From positions 62,001-126,000 of the forward strand of contig FWCC01000112.1 of the NCBI GenBank assembly GCA_900169235.1: a stretch of 64,000 nucleotides of DNA, in the 5' to 3' direction. The notes beneath the pieces were generated by a model, which saw only the letters and a list, made by a program, of their open reading frames with translations, ran no database searches and was not told the DNA's origin. Shown here one piece after another: positions 21,189 to 32,476 of the stretch; positions within the stretch are counted from its first letter, which is position 1; every line of letters starts with the position of its first letter. This stretch comes from Zarea fungicola. Taxonomy: Eukaryota; Ascomycota; Sordariomycetes; Hypocreales; Cordycipitaceae. The position numbers were made by a program, and so were the translations under genes.

Positions 21189-23075
21189 ATGCACCAATTA
21201 CGCAAGTACGACCGCCCGTCACCACATTTCAACTATGGGCGGCTCGGGGTTTCGAGGCGGATCTTTCGCCGCTTCAGATATATTCTGATGAGCGTCTTTC
21301 TCATCTTGACGGTTTCATGTTACATGGGCTATCTGCCTGCGCTTCTCAACGTCCCACGGCAAATCGCGCGATCAAGCGCCTTCTTCCAGCAAAAGTCGGA
21401 TGCGCTCCCGTTGCGCGGCGGCGCCCGCTTCGACGCCGTCGCTGCCTCGACCAACGACGAGTACGAGGGCCAGGCCATCCAGAAGCCCGACGGCCCGCTG
21501 CGGCAAGCCAACATGTCGCAGCTCCAGTCATCCTCAACCTCACCCTCGTCGTCCAGCTTTGAACAGTCCCTCGCACACCTGGTGAAGCTGCTACCGGGCG
21601 AGACGGAGGGCCGCGCTCTGCTCCGTCCCATCGAGGGCACCGGCGAGGCAAAGCTGCGCGAGATTGGGGTCCGCGCGCGGGCATACAAAAAGTACCTCGA
21701 CGCCTGGGAGGCGCTGCACTTTGTCGAGGACCGGGACGACGACCATGGCGAGACGACGACCATGATGCGGCCCGACGTGATCCGACAAATACGCCGCTGG
21801 TGGTCAAAGGCGGCGGACACGACGACGGAAAAGGGACTGGAGCAGTTGATTCACATATATGAGAGCTACAAGGGCTTCATATGCGTGTTTGGGCAGCTAA
21901 TGGCCGGCTGGACCACGCCGTACTTTGCGGACCACATGAGCCTGCACCTGAGCTTCAAGCACGGCGGGCGCGGCATCGTGCTCACGGCGGGCAGCGGGCA
22001 CGCGCCGCACCTCAAGACGCTGGTTGCGAGCCTGCGCGACGTGGGCTGCGGCCTTCCCGTGGAGGTCATGTTCCTGGACGACACGGACCTGGACGCCACC
22101 ACGCAGGCGGAGCTCGAGGCGCTCGACGGCGTCATCACCAGGGAAATATGGCCCATGGTGGACGATCGGGGCTGGAAGCTGGCGGGATGGGCGCTGAAGC
22201 CGTTTGCGATTCTCTTCTCCAGCTTTCGGGAGGTCATCTTCATCGACGCCGACAGCTTCTTCTTTCACAACCCAGAACGCCTGTTTGACGACCCCGACTA
22301 CGCAAAGACGGGCGCTCTGTTCTTTAGGGACCGATCTCTCTACAAGGAGTCCAAAAAGGCTTGGCTCCAGAAATTGATACCGGGTCCAGTTTCAGCCCAG
22401 GCCAAAGAGAGTCGGCTCTGGACAGGCGAGAGTGGACACATGCAGGAGTCGGGTGTGATTGTGGTTGACAAGTTTCGTCATTTCATGGCACTGCTCGTTG
22501 TGTGCCGCATGAACGGCCCAGAGAGAAACGGGGACAAGGCCAATGGGATTGTTGGTGTCTACGATTTAGTCTATGGTAAGTCTCGGCCACTCCATTGCTG
22601 CGTGCGCTCGGCGCCAAGTATTTTGTGACTAACTTGACAACTAGGTGACAAGGAGACTTTTTGGCTAGGCTGGGAGCTTGCTGGAGATGCCGACTATGCA
22701 TTTCACAAAGGCGCAGTGGCTGCCATGGGCCAGACAGCAAAGGCTGCCGCGAAAACAGCAAGCCCCGACAAAAAGAGCAAAGGAGGCGAGACCGTATGCT
22801 CGCCGCAGCTGTTGCATCTCGATGCAAACCAAAAGCCTTTATGGTTCAATGGAGGACTGTTTAAGAATAAATTTGCAGAACGGAGTGAGTGGGTGTTTGG
22901 ACAGTTTGACGACTACATTGTCGAACGACCAAAGGCATCGTATACTGAAGACTGGGAGATGCAAAGCAACAACGAAGTCTGCCTGACTGAAAGCAGTCAA
23001 TGGAAGCGCTCGTTTAGTGCTGATGAGAAAGCTACGCTGGATAAGATGATTTCGCATGCGAAGAAATACCTTTAA
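21189..23075 (+). CDS. alpha-1,3-mannosyltransferase, MNN1/GT71 family
   Basis: A Golgi type II membrane glycosyltransferase of 605 residues that adds terminal mannose to cell-wall glycoprotein glycans. Exons 21189-22575 and 22645-23075; the intron has a GTAAGT donor, a GACTAAC branch site and a CTAG acceptor, and joins DLVYG to DKETFWLGWELAG. A basic cytoplasmic tail precedes a single transmembrane anchor at about residues 31-50, followed by a Ser-rich stem to about 125. The catalytic domain begins near 255 (RGIVLTAGSGHAPHL). The metal/nucleotide-sugar DxD motif is D353-A-D355 in VIFIDADSFFF, followed by TGALFFRDRSLY, both typical of MNN1-type enzymes. The start codon is followed directly by the membrane anchor, which supports this choice. 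Confidence 0.92.
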
Positions 23076-24535
23076 CGCAGGATGCGTACCAGGGCAGGTG
23101 TATGTTGAAGCCCTCTGATTTGATAATGATCCCCCTTTATACCCCTTGCCGGCTCAACCGGCTCGTTTCTCTGCTGTACCATTAGACGGCAGTCTTGATT
23201 TTGGACAATAAATACATTTCATCGTCTTATTGAACTCTTGCGATGTGCAGGTTTTCATACAGTACCAACCCAAGTCAGTGTAAGTGGTGTAAGTGCCGTT
23301 GTCAATTGCCTCGGCCTTTCACACAAACTTCTGCGCGGTACTATTCGCTACCTTTTGGACGAGATGCCCGAGATGCCCGAGATATGCTGAGACACGCAGC
23401 GAATCGGGCAGATGCTAAATGAGGATATCGTTTTGAGCTGCTGCTTCACCGCGTCCAGGTTCGCTGACGTATGCCACCCGGCGACTCTCACGAGCATCCG
23501 AATGTCTCCGGGTGGCCAGATACGGGGCCTGTGAAAAAGACTACGCATAATTTGACGAGGTTCGGATTAGTATTGCACACTCGCTTGGGTAAATTGCTTC
23601 TTTGACGTCTACGTGTGGCTTGAACTCTCGCTCTCGCCTAGTCCCTAGATTGATTAGCTTCACGAACCACTTTGCACAATTCGGGCTCAAAAGTCAACGG
23701 CCGTAATCAATTTGAAACACCAGTGGACCGTTGGCGCCAGCCACTAACGGATAACGGACGCGCGGACAAACCCCTCAAACCCCAAAATAGAAGAGCATAC
23801 GAGATTTGGTTTGCGCCATCGAAACTCTTTCGTGTAGCGGCATACCAGCACCTACTGTGGACTACTCGTATTGTCCATCAAGTACATGGGTTAATTGGAA
23901 GCGACTCGGCCCTGTCCCGTACCATCGTGGTCCGGCAATCCATTTCATTCACCGAAATTAGCTCCCCCAGACGGTTCCCGTCGGTTCGCGTACGCCACTG
24001 AGGGACCAGAGGGTAAAAGGCAGAATCCGGCACTGTAACAAGCCAGCCATTTGCAATACAAAATTCCACTCAAACTACCAGTATACGTGACGTGTCCTTT
24101 GGGAACCTATGCTGGGGTTGGTAAGAGTGGGTGGGTGGTTACTTGACGCTTTCGTATGAGTCTACCCTACAATATCGTTACTACGGTGGTGGAATGCGTT
24201 ACTAAATTAGGTAAATTTAAATTTATTCTTTATTTCAACTTCGTCCAAGAGTTTTTATCAGTTCTGTATCAACCGTATGGTCATTCACAGTGCTGCTCAG
24301 ACAAATGAGATGACAGGTATCCAAGGGACTCTAGACGCGCAAATCCAAAAAACAACATTATACAATGTTTTGTATTCTATTTGATTTTTGGCTTAATGCA
24401 ATAAACTTTGTAATAAATCATCCATTTAGTCAGGATCAGGGTATGTACGCAACCGGCTGTACATGAGACCTCACTCACAAATTCTATACTACATCAACAA
24501 CGCTTTAACCAAGAGTGAAATTGCTCCCTGCGTCA
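23076..24535. other. convergent gene-free spacer
   Basis: A 1.5 kb region between the 3' ends of the mannosyltransferase (plus) and Rqc1 (minus). It is AT-rich at 24.2-24.45 kb, and no supported gene was seen. Confidence 0.55.
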
Positions 24536-26911
24536 CTATCTACGTTCTTCTTGTCCCGGCCACGCACCCGGTACATCATCATCCTCTTCTCCTTCTCTTG
24601 CTCCTCCCTCCTCGAAATCCTCATACCTTTCCCACTCCTCCTCTTCTTCCCCTTCACCTTCCCCTTCCTCTTGCGCCTCCGCCGCTCCCGCACCGCCTCT
24701 CATGCCCAGCATCTGCATCAACTGTCCCAAGAACCCGGGCTCGTTGCTCCGTCTCGCATGCTCTTCCAGATCCCTCCTCAGCTCCTCATCCGTCTCATCA
24801 TCATAGTCCGACTCCCCGTCCATATCCCCAGGACCGCCTCCCGCCACGCCAAACCCTCGCACGGGCCGACCGACACCGGCACCGCCTGCTCCTCCTTGCG
24901 CCGCAAGTATATTCTGCATCCTCGCCAGCGCCTCTCGAACCTGAGGATCCTCCTCCTCCTCCGCCGTCGCACCCCCACGGCCCGCAGCAGCGTGCCTCCT
25001 CTCCAGCCACGGCAGCCTCGTCCCTTGCTTCGTAAAGATGTTCTCCTCCTCCGCCGGCGGCAGCGGATCAAACTCGTAGTTCGGCTGCCTCTCCAGCAGC
25101 GCCCTGGGAGCCAGCGTAATCAGATTCGTCTGCCCTTCGAGATACGCCAGCCTCGTCGCGCCCAGATCCGGCACGTTGTCGTCCTTGGGGAGGTCCGCCA
25201 CAGACACCTTCTTTTCCATGCCCTTGGCCACCTCGGTGAGCAGCGCCGTAGCCTGCGTGTTGTTCCACAGATCCTTGGCAAAGTGTATATAGAGGGCTAC
25301 CCAGAAGCGGCGGGCGTCCGTCTCCGCGTGCACGCCCCAAATCGATGGCGGCGCATCCAGGCCGAGCTCCTGGAAAAGCGCGCAGTACAGCCAGGGGACG
25401 CGCTTTATGCCTGCCTCCAGGTCCTTTCTCGCCCCGTCCACGTCGTCCATCTGAAGACGGGCCAGGATTCCACTCTGCTTTACGTATACAAAGTCTTCAT
25501 GTTGTTGTTGTTGTTGCTGCTGCTGCTCTTGGTGCGTGGCATTCTCCTCGACATCCTCCAAGAAATCCAGCAGCCACTTGGATTCATACGCTCGCACGGC
25601 CAGAAAGTGCAGATAATGCCTCATCGCATACGGATCCTGGGGGTCCAGCGCGTAAAGCAGCTTGGCCCACTCGAGTGCCGTGCGAAACGTTCCCTTGCGG
25701 AGGAGGCTGCGTAGGTAGTGATAGCCCGCAAGCCAGAATTGTCGGTTCTCAGGGCGGCGGAAGTCGAGACGCGCGCGACCTTGCTCGACGTGTTGCCGGA
25801 ACGCAGATGTCGTCACGCGACCAAACGTAAAGAGGGCGCGCTCGCAGAGTTCAGAGGACAGGGCCATGTTTTGGTCCTGCTTGGCGACGAAGCTGACCTG
25901 CAGTAGTGTTGATACGTGGTAGGCTGAAGCAAAAATATTAGTCTTTGGAAAGAGAGGACTAAGAAGGGGCGGGGGGATTGGTGTAAAATACTTACGAACT
26001 TTCTTGAGTAAATGTACCATGCGCATCGGATCGCCAATCTGCACACACCCAAAAAAGAGCATCTGCAAACTGTCATATTCGCCGTCGTGCACATATGCAT
26101 ACTCCGTCGCCGTGCCATCCTCTGATTTCCCCATCTCCTTCATCGTCAGGCCACCCGCCGACTGCGCGGGCCAGTAGTCCCGTCCCTGGATGAAAATGTT
26201 GCGACGCAGCGAGACTTCCGGTAGCTTCTTGGCATTGGGCGCCTGCGAGCGTAGATATGTCTCGAGATCCAGTTGCTGTTGCTGTACCTGCCGCCTACGA
26301 CCGCCACGCCGCGTCTGCTGCTGCTGCTGCTGCTCTTCCTCGGCGTTGGCCGATTCAATCACCTCGCGCCCAAATAGGTTGCGCATCTCGTGGATGGCTT
26401 TGAGGTGGTAGGGGTTGATCTGCAGCAAGGTGTTGGAGGCGATCGCTCGACGCTGCCTGTCTTCGTCTTGTGCTGCAGATCCGCGGCCACCGGCGGCGGT
26501 GGAGGAAATCTTGAGTTCTTTGATGGCCTTGTCAATCTCATCTTCGTCGCTGTTGTTGGCGTCGCCAGCCGCGAGCACGTCGTCGGCGGCGGTGGCAGCC
26601 TTTTTCTTATTCTTCTTCTTCTTCTTCTTTTTATTCTTTTTGGCGCTCCCGGCTGGGTTTGGTTCGCTTGTTATTGGTTCAGGAATGGGCTGCTCATCAT
26701 CTTCGTCTTTGTCGTCTTCTGCATCTGCGTCGTCGTCGTCGTCGTCGCCGTCGTTTAGCGCAGCAAACAGGTTGACCTTTGGTCGTGTGATGGGCACAGG
26801 CTCGTCCTCGCTCTCTTCGGCTTCGTCATCTTCGCCTATCCTCTCCTCACGGGCTGCTTCCTGCTGCAGCTCTCGCTGCTTCTGGAGCTTCCGCAGCTGC
26901 CGACTCGACAT
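24536..26911 (-). CDS. RQC1: Rqc1/TCF25-family protein (ribosome quality control)
   Basis: A homologue of yeast Rqc1 and human TCF25, a subunit of the 60S-associated ribosome quality control complex that works with Ltn1, Rqc2 and Cdc48 on stalled nascent chains. ATG at 26911. Exons 26911-25996 and 25923-24536 give 767 residues. The 72-base intron (25924-25995, GTAAGT/TTCAG) has no stop and keeps frame, so it reads through as coding, but removing it restores KKVPYHVSTLLQ, which matches the conserved PYHxDTLLQ of the family. The N terminus is basic (SSRQLRKLQKQ), then come acidic runs, a Lys-rich run and an Asp run encoded by triplet repeats. The conserved TCF25 domain spans about 240-620, with NREFWLAGYHYL-like and DPQDPYAMRHYLHFLAVR segments. 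The tail is acidic and Gly-rich. Confidence 0.93.
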   Translation of the reverse strand: MSSRQLRKLQKQRELQQEAAREERIGEDDEAEESEDEPVPITRPKVNLFAALNDGDDDDDDADAEDDKDEDDEQPIPEPITSEPNPAGSAKKNKKKKKKKNKKKAATAADDVLAAGDANNSDEDEIDKAIKELKISSTAAGGRGSAAQDEDRQRRAIASNTLLQINPYHLKAIHEMRNLFGREVIESANAEEEQQQQQQTRRGGRRRQVQQQQLDLETYLRSQAPNAKKLPEVSLRRNIFIQGRDYWPAQSAGGLTMKEMGKSEDGTATEYAYVHDGEYDSLQMLFFGCVQIGDPMRMVHLLKKVRKYFTPIPPPLLSPLFPKTNIFASAYHVSTLLQVSFVAKQDQNMALSSELCERALFTFGRVTTSAFRQHVEQGRARLDFRRPENRQFWLAGYHYLRSLLRKGTFRTALEWAKLLYALDPQDPYAMRHYLHFLAVRAYESKWLLDFLEDVEENATHQEQQQQQQQQHEDFVYVKQSGILARLQMDDVDGARKDLEAGIKRVPWLYCALFQELGLDAPPSIWGVHAETDARRFWVALYIHFAKDLWNNTQATALLTEVAKGMEKKVSVADLPKDDNVPDLGATRLAYLEGQTNLITLAPRALLERQPNYEFDPLPPAEEENIFTKQGTRLPWLERRHAAAGRGGATAEEEEDPQVREALARMQNILAAQGGAGGAGVGRPVRGFGVAGGGPGDMDGESDYDDETDEELRRDLEEHARRSNEPGFLGQLMQMLGMRGGAGAAEAQEEGEGEGEEEEEWERYEDFEEGGAREGEEDDDVPGAWPGQEERR
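25500..25532. repeat. TTG/CTG triplet repeat encoding poly-Gln
   Basis: A run of about ten Gln codons on the minus strand within the Rqc1/TCF25 coding sequence. Similar triplet runs in the same gene encode Lys (about 26606-26638) and Asp (about 26725-26752). Confidence 0.85.
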
Positions 26912-27727
26912 GTTTTCCTTGTACTCTGTCTGCAGGCGTGTCGAACGATGGAGGGGCAGCGGATGGCGGGGTAGTAGTAGAGGTTCGAATTGATCGCGAT
27001 TGCGGCAGCTTCTTTGCTCTAGTGGCAGCTGCGTGTGGCTTTTATAGTTGTATTAAACTTGTGCAGCCACCTTGTCGCCTTTGTCGTCGTATTTTTAGCC
27101 CAAAGGACGTCTCGGGCAGATGTTAATGGCAAGCCTTTGGTTTGCGGCCGAAGCTTCGAGTCACACCGACGACATGACGATTTAATGCGGGTCTCAAAAT
27201 TCAGTTCCGAAAACCTTCAAGACACACAAGGCATTAAGACACAAATATTTATTCGACCGCAAATGGGCCTCATTTATTTTATTTCTTGTTTTAGGTTCTC
27301 AGTACCAGCATGCAGGCAGTCTGTGACATGCCACTGGTACCTTGCTGAAGCTGCCTTCTTCCCAGGCCCTTGAATCCCTCTTGTACAACGGGTATCGTCG
27401 TTACTTCGTCGCTTCACCAAATGTCGTAAATCTGTTAAATAATTCCATGTAGGCACAAGTTGCCACGCTCAAACCCGCATCGCTCCATTCAGCCAAAATC
27501 ATATCCCCCTTTCCTTTGCTATAAAACCGTAATCATTCCTCCAATGCAATCCGAACTCCAAATGGGCCGTCCCTGGCCTTGGTATGTATGTCCAAACGCT
27601 GAGGTTTCTGTGGATAAACCATTGCATAAAAAAAATTCCAGCCAAGCAGCACCATATCGCTGCCTCCCAAATCCCCAGTAATCGTTACAATTTCAACAGT
27701 AGTAGGCACCTAGTACTGACGGCTAAA
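26912..27727. other. spacer between Rqc1 and Scd6
   Basis: Promoter of Rqc1 (minus) and 3' region of Scd6 (minus), about 0.8 kb. No gene was seen. Confidence 0.6.
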
Positions 27728-29563
27728 CTATAGCTCGCCGCCGGTAGCCTGGTACTGCGCGGGGCCTCCGCGACCCCGACCGCCGCCACGGCCTCTACCA
27801 CCACGGCCGCGACCACGACCACGATGGTTGCGGTAGCCGCCGTCGACGCTCCCTTGGCCAAAGGTTTCCATGTTCTTGCGCTGTTCCTCGCCGCGCCATT
27901 CACGGCCACCAGGCTTCTGACCGTTGTTGGCGGCCCTGTCCTTGGCCTCGCTGGAGATGTTGTCGAAGAAGGATGTCGACTTGTTATACACAGGTGCCGT
28001 CACTTCGGCGCTTTCCGTTTCTTCCACTTCGGCGCCTTCAGCCTCCTCACCAGGTTGCTTGAGTTCGCTCTTGTTGAACTTCTTGTTTGCTTCCGCAAAA
28101 TCGAAATCAGAATCGGGTACCTCAACCTTGGCGGCAGCAGCTGGTGCCACTCTTCCGCCACGACCACGGCCACGAGGGGCAGCGGGTGGACGGCCAGCAT
28201 TGACCTTCATATCGTTGACCTTGTTCGTCAGGTTATCCATGGCATTGCCTCCACTGTTTCCAAGCTGCGCCATGGCGGCAGCAACGGCTGCTCGCGCAAC
28301 GCTGGTGGCATCCTGAATGCTAGTTGGTGCAGCAGCTGGAGCAGGGCTTGCTTGGGCCGCGCGCTGCTCAGCAACGGGAAGAGAGAAGGGTTTCGCGGTG
28401 GATCCAGCAAGAGGGATAACAGGGTTGACCTTGTTGTTCCTTTGGGCAGGGCCGTTGGAAGCTCCATTCGCGCTCAGGTTGGCAGCAGCCGCCTTGACAG
28501 CAGCGGTGGAAGGCTTAGATTCGACAGGTGGCGTCGGGGCTGCTTTGGGCTCCGTGCCAGCGGGGGCTTCCACAGGCTTGGGCTCTGGCTTTCCTGTTTG
28601 AGGGTGGCCATGTGGTCCAGGGGGGCCTCGGTTCGGGCCGGCTGGGTGGAAAGGCTGCTCTTGCCAAGAGCCAGGGCCGCCAGGGCCTCCGGGGCCACCG
28701 TGAGGGAAACCTTGTCCGGGAGGAGGACCCTGACCGGGGAACCAACCAGGTGGAGGAGGGTAGGGATATGGCATGTTGCCAAAGGCAGGCCCAGGCACAG
28801 GGCCAGGACCTCCGCGACCCCATTGAGCAGGATGGGGGCCTTGTGGTCCGCCCTGCATGTTGGGGTTGGGAGGAAATTGCTGTCCTTGAGGTCCGGGAGG
28901 GCCTTGCGGGGGCGCATTCTGATTGCCGCCCGGAGGACCACGGGGTCGTGCCTTGAATCCTGTTAGTATATTCCCAACCAAGTATTGAAAGTATAAAGGA
29001 AATAGCCAGTGGTTGTGAGGTCAGAAGGAAGGCAACGGAAAATTTCCACATGGTTTGCGCTCATCAGATGTGACAAAGGTTTACATCCGCAATAGTTTCA
29101 TCATGTAACCACTGGTGTCGGGCATTGTATTTTGATTGGGATAGGACTTACACCAAGGATGGCAGGGTCGTCGGGGACAGCAGGAGGCTTGTTCTCCTTG
29201 ATGCTAGGGTGCTCTTCAATGCGGAGGTCCTTTACATCGCTGCCGCGGAATACGATATATTCGTAGACCTGGTCAGATGGAGCAATCTCCTCTTCAGGTC
29301 TGCCTTTGCGTCCCTCTGTGCCATACGATCGAACATTTTCGAGCGAGACTGTGGACTCTTCCGAGTTGATCTCGTGGAGGGTGCCAGAGTAGCTGGTATC
29401 ATGGTCAGCAATTGGGTGGCGCCAGGATGAAAAAGACAAGAGAGCATACCGAATATCACTTTTTGAAATCAGGGAGATGCGGGATCTGTGATTTTTCGAG
29501 GTCAGCGACCGGCCCGGGGTAGCAGGCAACGTGTCAGGTTGCTAACCCAAGAAATTCCGACAT
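27728..29563 (-). CDS. SCD6: Scd6/Sum2/LSM14-family P-body protein, four exons
   Basis: An RNA-binding translational repressor and decapping activator found in P-bodies and stress granules. Exons: 29563-29547, 29485-29450, 29392-29152, 28951-27728, giving 505 residues. The first exon encodes only MSEFL plus two bases, and two tiny introns split the LSm14 domain. Splicing joins [27 protein letters not shown], the invariant N terminus of the family. The LSm14 domain covers about 1-85. A Pro/Gly-rich linker follows, then the FDF box ([14 protein letters not shown], about 379-392), the FFD-like [11 protein letters not shown], the TFG box ([12 protein letters not shown]) and a C-terminal RGG tail that in yeast binds eIF4G. 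The third intron (200 bases) is longer than the others. Its acceptor was chosen because it gives [12 protein letters not shown] in frame. Confidence 0.93.
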
Positions 29564-30401
29564 GGCGGAGGCGCAGCACTACGTTTGAAGACGTAGCAAA
29601 CTGGCTGTGAGAAATATATGGTGTATGAATGAAGGAGAAAAAGTGCCCAAGGCACAGGAGGGAGGAGGGGGGAGTGATGGGAGGAGTGGTTGGTGGAAAG
29701 AAGGGAGAGATGGGGGGGAAGAGAAGCGATTTTTTATGAGGCAAAGTTTTGTAAAGCTAGAGACTGGATTTGTGCAGGAGACGATGTTTGTTTGGCGGCT
29801 GATGTTCGGTTGTGCGGGGGTGGCCCCACATAAGCTCGTTGGCGAGGCGAGCCGAAGGCTTGACTTACCCTAGACCCATGTTGCCGGTGGAATGAAGTTG
29901 TAGTTGTAAGCAGTAGTTGTCTGTCTAAATGATGCTCGTTATAGCATTAATGCCAATATTTTGCTAGTTGGTGTAGCAGTATAGACAGTGTTACAGTCGG
30001 CTATAGAGGTGAATGTAAGTGGAAACCTAGACAGGATGGGCAAGTCAATCCATCTTCCATGTACATACATCCCGAGTTGTACCCTACCTTGCGTTTTGAG
30101 ACTGGAGAGATGGCGGAACAATTTAAAAAGAGATCTACATGTATTCATAATCAAGGTTTAGCTTGATGTGTATAAAATTGCGCGCCAGTGACTGACCCGC
30201 TGGTCTGCCCGACTCGGTTATCGACGACGTTGGGGAATAGAGTTTTCATTATATTTGTTGAAAATATATACCTACATGCCCTGTAGTACATGGCAACTCC
30301 TTGCTAAAACCAACTCTACCCCACGCAACAATGTCAGTGACCACTGCCTCCCGTATGATTGAAGCAATGCACAGTCGCATTTGTTCCTTTGCTCCGGCCT
30401 C
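29564..30401. other. promoter of Scd6 and 3' flank of the 8-Cys secreted protein
   Basis: About 0.84 kb. It includes a strongly purine-biased G/A tract at about 29655-29732, just upstream of the Scd6 start, which is CT-rich on the coding strand as in many fungal promoters. Confidence 0.55.
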
Positions 30402-31046
30402 CTAGCAGCGAGTACAGGAGTTAAGAAGGACAGAATTAATAAAGCTGCCCCGGTTAGCTGCCCAGCAACCCGCAAACCCGTAGAGAACTGTGCCAGCGGT
30501 GTTGCGGCCAGAGCAGCTTCTTGTGCTAAAAATTGCAAGGATGTCGCCTGGACTAACACTGGGAATGTCAATGGCCCGCGAATTGAATCCGCTCCTGTTT
30601 GAGCAACAGGTGCCTCGAAAAATTCCGTTGCAACGATCAATGCGATAACCGGAACAGCGATTATTCTGGTAGAAATCAAGAAAGGAGGGCAGGCGTCGTT
30701 CCAACGAGTCCGAGACATGCTCATCGACAAGATCGGGCTGAGCTTCGTCTGTCAAGTTGAACGGTGCAATCGCCGTCCAGAATGCCGGGGCGTTACCGTT
30801 GTCGTTTGACATGGCCCACCAGGTTTCCGCAGTATTGTTAGGAGCGTCCTGGTGATCAAAGTACCATAGTCGGTCGGGATACATCGCACGCAACTCTGAA
30901 GTTGGTGGAGCGTCCATTGACGTCGTTTTCTTTTAAATGTTAGTTGCGTTGAGATACAGTGTCTTGTGCGGACTTGCATAATCGCCAGCTTGGGCAAATC
31001 CCATCGCGGCCAGTCCAGACACTAGAAGGCATAAAAGACGCGGCAT
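30402..31046 (-). CDS. small secreted cysteine-rich protein with a probable GC-AG intron
   Basis: Not recognised as a known family. Exons 31046-30978 and 30929-30402 give 198 residues. The first exon encodes a clear signal peptide (MPRLLCLLVSGLAAMGFAQA) plus GDY. The frame then stops unless spliced. A GCAAGT donor at 30977, an AACTAAC branch site and an AAAAG acceptor at 30930 define a 48-base intron that keeps frame and joins the signal to the long second exon. The mature part has eight Cys (one CC pair), an N-terminal Trp/Asp/Asn-rich half and a C-terminal half resembling a compact disulfide domain (GDILAIFSTRSCSGRN). Two N-glycosylation sequons (NNTA, NLTD) are visible. A TATATAAA box lies about 105 bases upstream. 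Size, signal and Cys content suggest an extracellular or effector-like protein; that role is inference. Confidence 0.72.
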
Positions 31047-32012
31047 TTTGTCGGTTGCGAGTGTGAGCTGCTAATTTGAATAGTGGAATGACTTGGTAGA
31101 ATATGTTGGAAGAGTTTGAGTAAAACATGAATCGTGGAAATGGGTGCTCTTTATATACGTAGATGGCTAATGCAACTAATAAAAGAATTCCATTGCCAGA
31201 CAAGGTCAAATCATTTCTCGGCAGTGAAGTCGGCAGGCCCGATAAATTCCACCGTAATTAAGTCTTCATAGTATAACTAGTGCTTATATCTCGGTTCAAT
31301 GTCCCGGCGAAGGATATATTTCTACTTGATACCATGGTCAAGAAGAACTACATATGTATCACATGCCAAGTTATGCCAACTTTAGTAGCCGCTAATAAAG
31401 AATAAGCGTCTTTAATTTAAGCTTAAACAAAATAACATGGAAAGATTTCCGAACCTAAGCGGATGAATCCATAGGCTAGCCCGATGGAGTACTCCAAGGC
31501 GGCAAGACACCCTCGATTGCCCCATGGTTATGCTTACAGTTGCGTTTAGTGTGAGATCTCGAACAGTCCGTCAGATTTTAACGCAGCAATGGGTTTTAAA
31601 CAGGCTTGTCACACCAGTATTTCGCATTGAATGTCGAGAACGGGCCAGTGGGCCACTAGATGACTCGTGTCTATATTAGAAAGTTAGAAAATGCAGAGCC
31701 TCCATTTCTACATTGGATTATACCACGGTAGGCTAGTGCTATGACTGGAAGGGGATGATGACCGAAATATCCAGTCTGTAACTGTACCATGATGTACCAT
31801 GATGTAGTTTTCTAGTTGGGTTAGGGATCTGCCAACTCCTCGGAGCTGTCAAAGAGATAAGGTAGGACCATCTCTGGCAATGTAATAGAGAGACGACTAG
31901 AAAGGTAGAGGTTTTGATCATAGTTGTAGTGCTATTTGCAAACCTATAGTAGAACAACGATGTAGGCTGACGGGTAGACCAAGTACCGAGGAGTGGCCTC
32001 GCAGTTAGACAA
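31047..32012. other. gene-poor AT-rich spacer
   Basis: About 1 kb with the upstream region of the 8-Cys gene and no supported coding frame. Confidence 0.5.
31150..31157 (-). promoter_or_regulatory. TATA box for the 8-Cys secreted protein gene
   Basis: TATATAAA on the minus strand, about 105 bases before the ATG at 31046. It supports 31046, rather than the ATG at 30917, as the gene start. Confidence 0.55.
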
Positions 32013-32210
32013 CTACATCCGCTCTCCAAGAATTCTTTTCGGACCATGGATATCCAGAATCGTGTATTTCCCGAAATAATTTCTAAAAGACGCAACATGT
32101 GAATCAAACGGCGAGTCAGCTGCAACGCCTCTTCCTGACACCAGCCCGGCTGAGAGACAAAGTAGAAGGGGTAAGAAATCTGCAACAAGACTAGAGTCTT
32201 TTGTAGGCAT
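32013..32210 (-). CDS. possible small secreted protein, 65 residues
   Basis: Low-confidence candidate. The frame from ATG 32210 begins with seven polar residues and then a hydrophobic core (LPLLLCLSAGLVSG) that could be a signal peptide, followed by about 40 residues without notable motifs (SPFDSHVASFRNYFGKY). No homologue is recognised and there is only one Cys. It is divergent from the 6-Cys peptide gene at 32477. A downstream exon is possible but no convincing splice pair was found. It is listed only because it lies in a pocket of small secreted genes and has its own ATG and signal-like start. Confidence 0.25.
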   Translation of the reverse strand: MPTKDSSLVADFLPLLLCLSAGLVSGRGVAADSPFDSHVASFRNYFGKYTILDIHGPKRILGERM

Positions 32211-32383
32211 AAGAATCTAAATAATTAGTGCTTACACGAACGCCTCGCTCTAAATGTCTTCTATGCAACGCTTCTTCATACACTTGATCACAGCCTCTTG
32301 GTCTGCCAGACGATGCACCACCAATCGTAATCATCTACTCTGGCCTTTTATTTATCAATTGCCTTGTAACCAGCTTAAATTTC

Positions 32384-32390
32384 TATATAA
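32384..32390 (+). promoter_or_regulatory. TATA box for the 6-Cys secreted peptide gene
   Basis: TATATAA 87 bases before the ATG at 32477, with a pyrimidine/A-rich leader between. It supports a real transcription unit here. Confidence 0.6.
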
Positions 32391-32476
32391 ACCGGGATGG
32401 TCCTCTGTAAAGACCCTATTGTTTTTGACAACAGAAACTACATCACACAGACTTACGATCCTATCCTTTATACATT

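Noticed and set aside
24515..25714. 399-residue plus-strand frame opposite Rqc1/TCF25
   Set aside because: Low-complexity Leu/Pro/Arg translation of the complement of acidic and Gln repeats; the minus-strand gene is clear.
27824..28966. 380-residue plus-strand frame opposite Scd6
   Set aside because: Antisense shadow of the Gly/Pro/Arg-rich exon 4 of Scd6.
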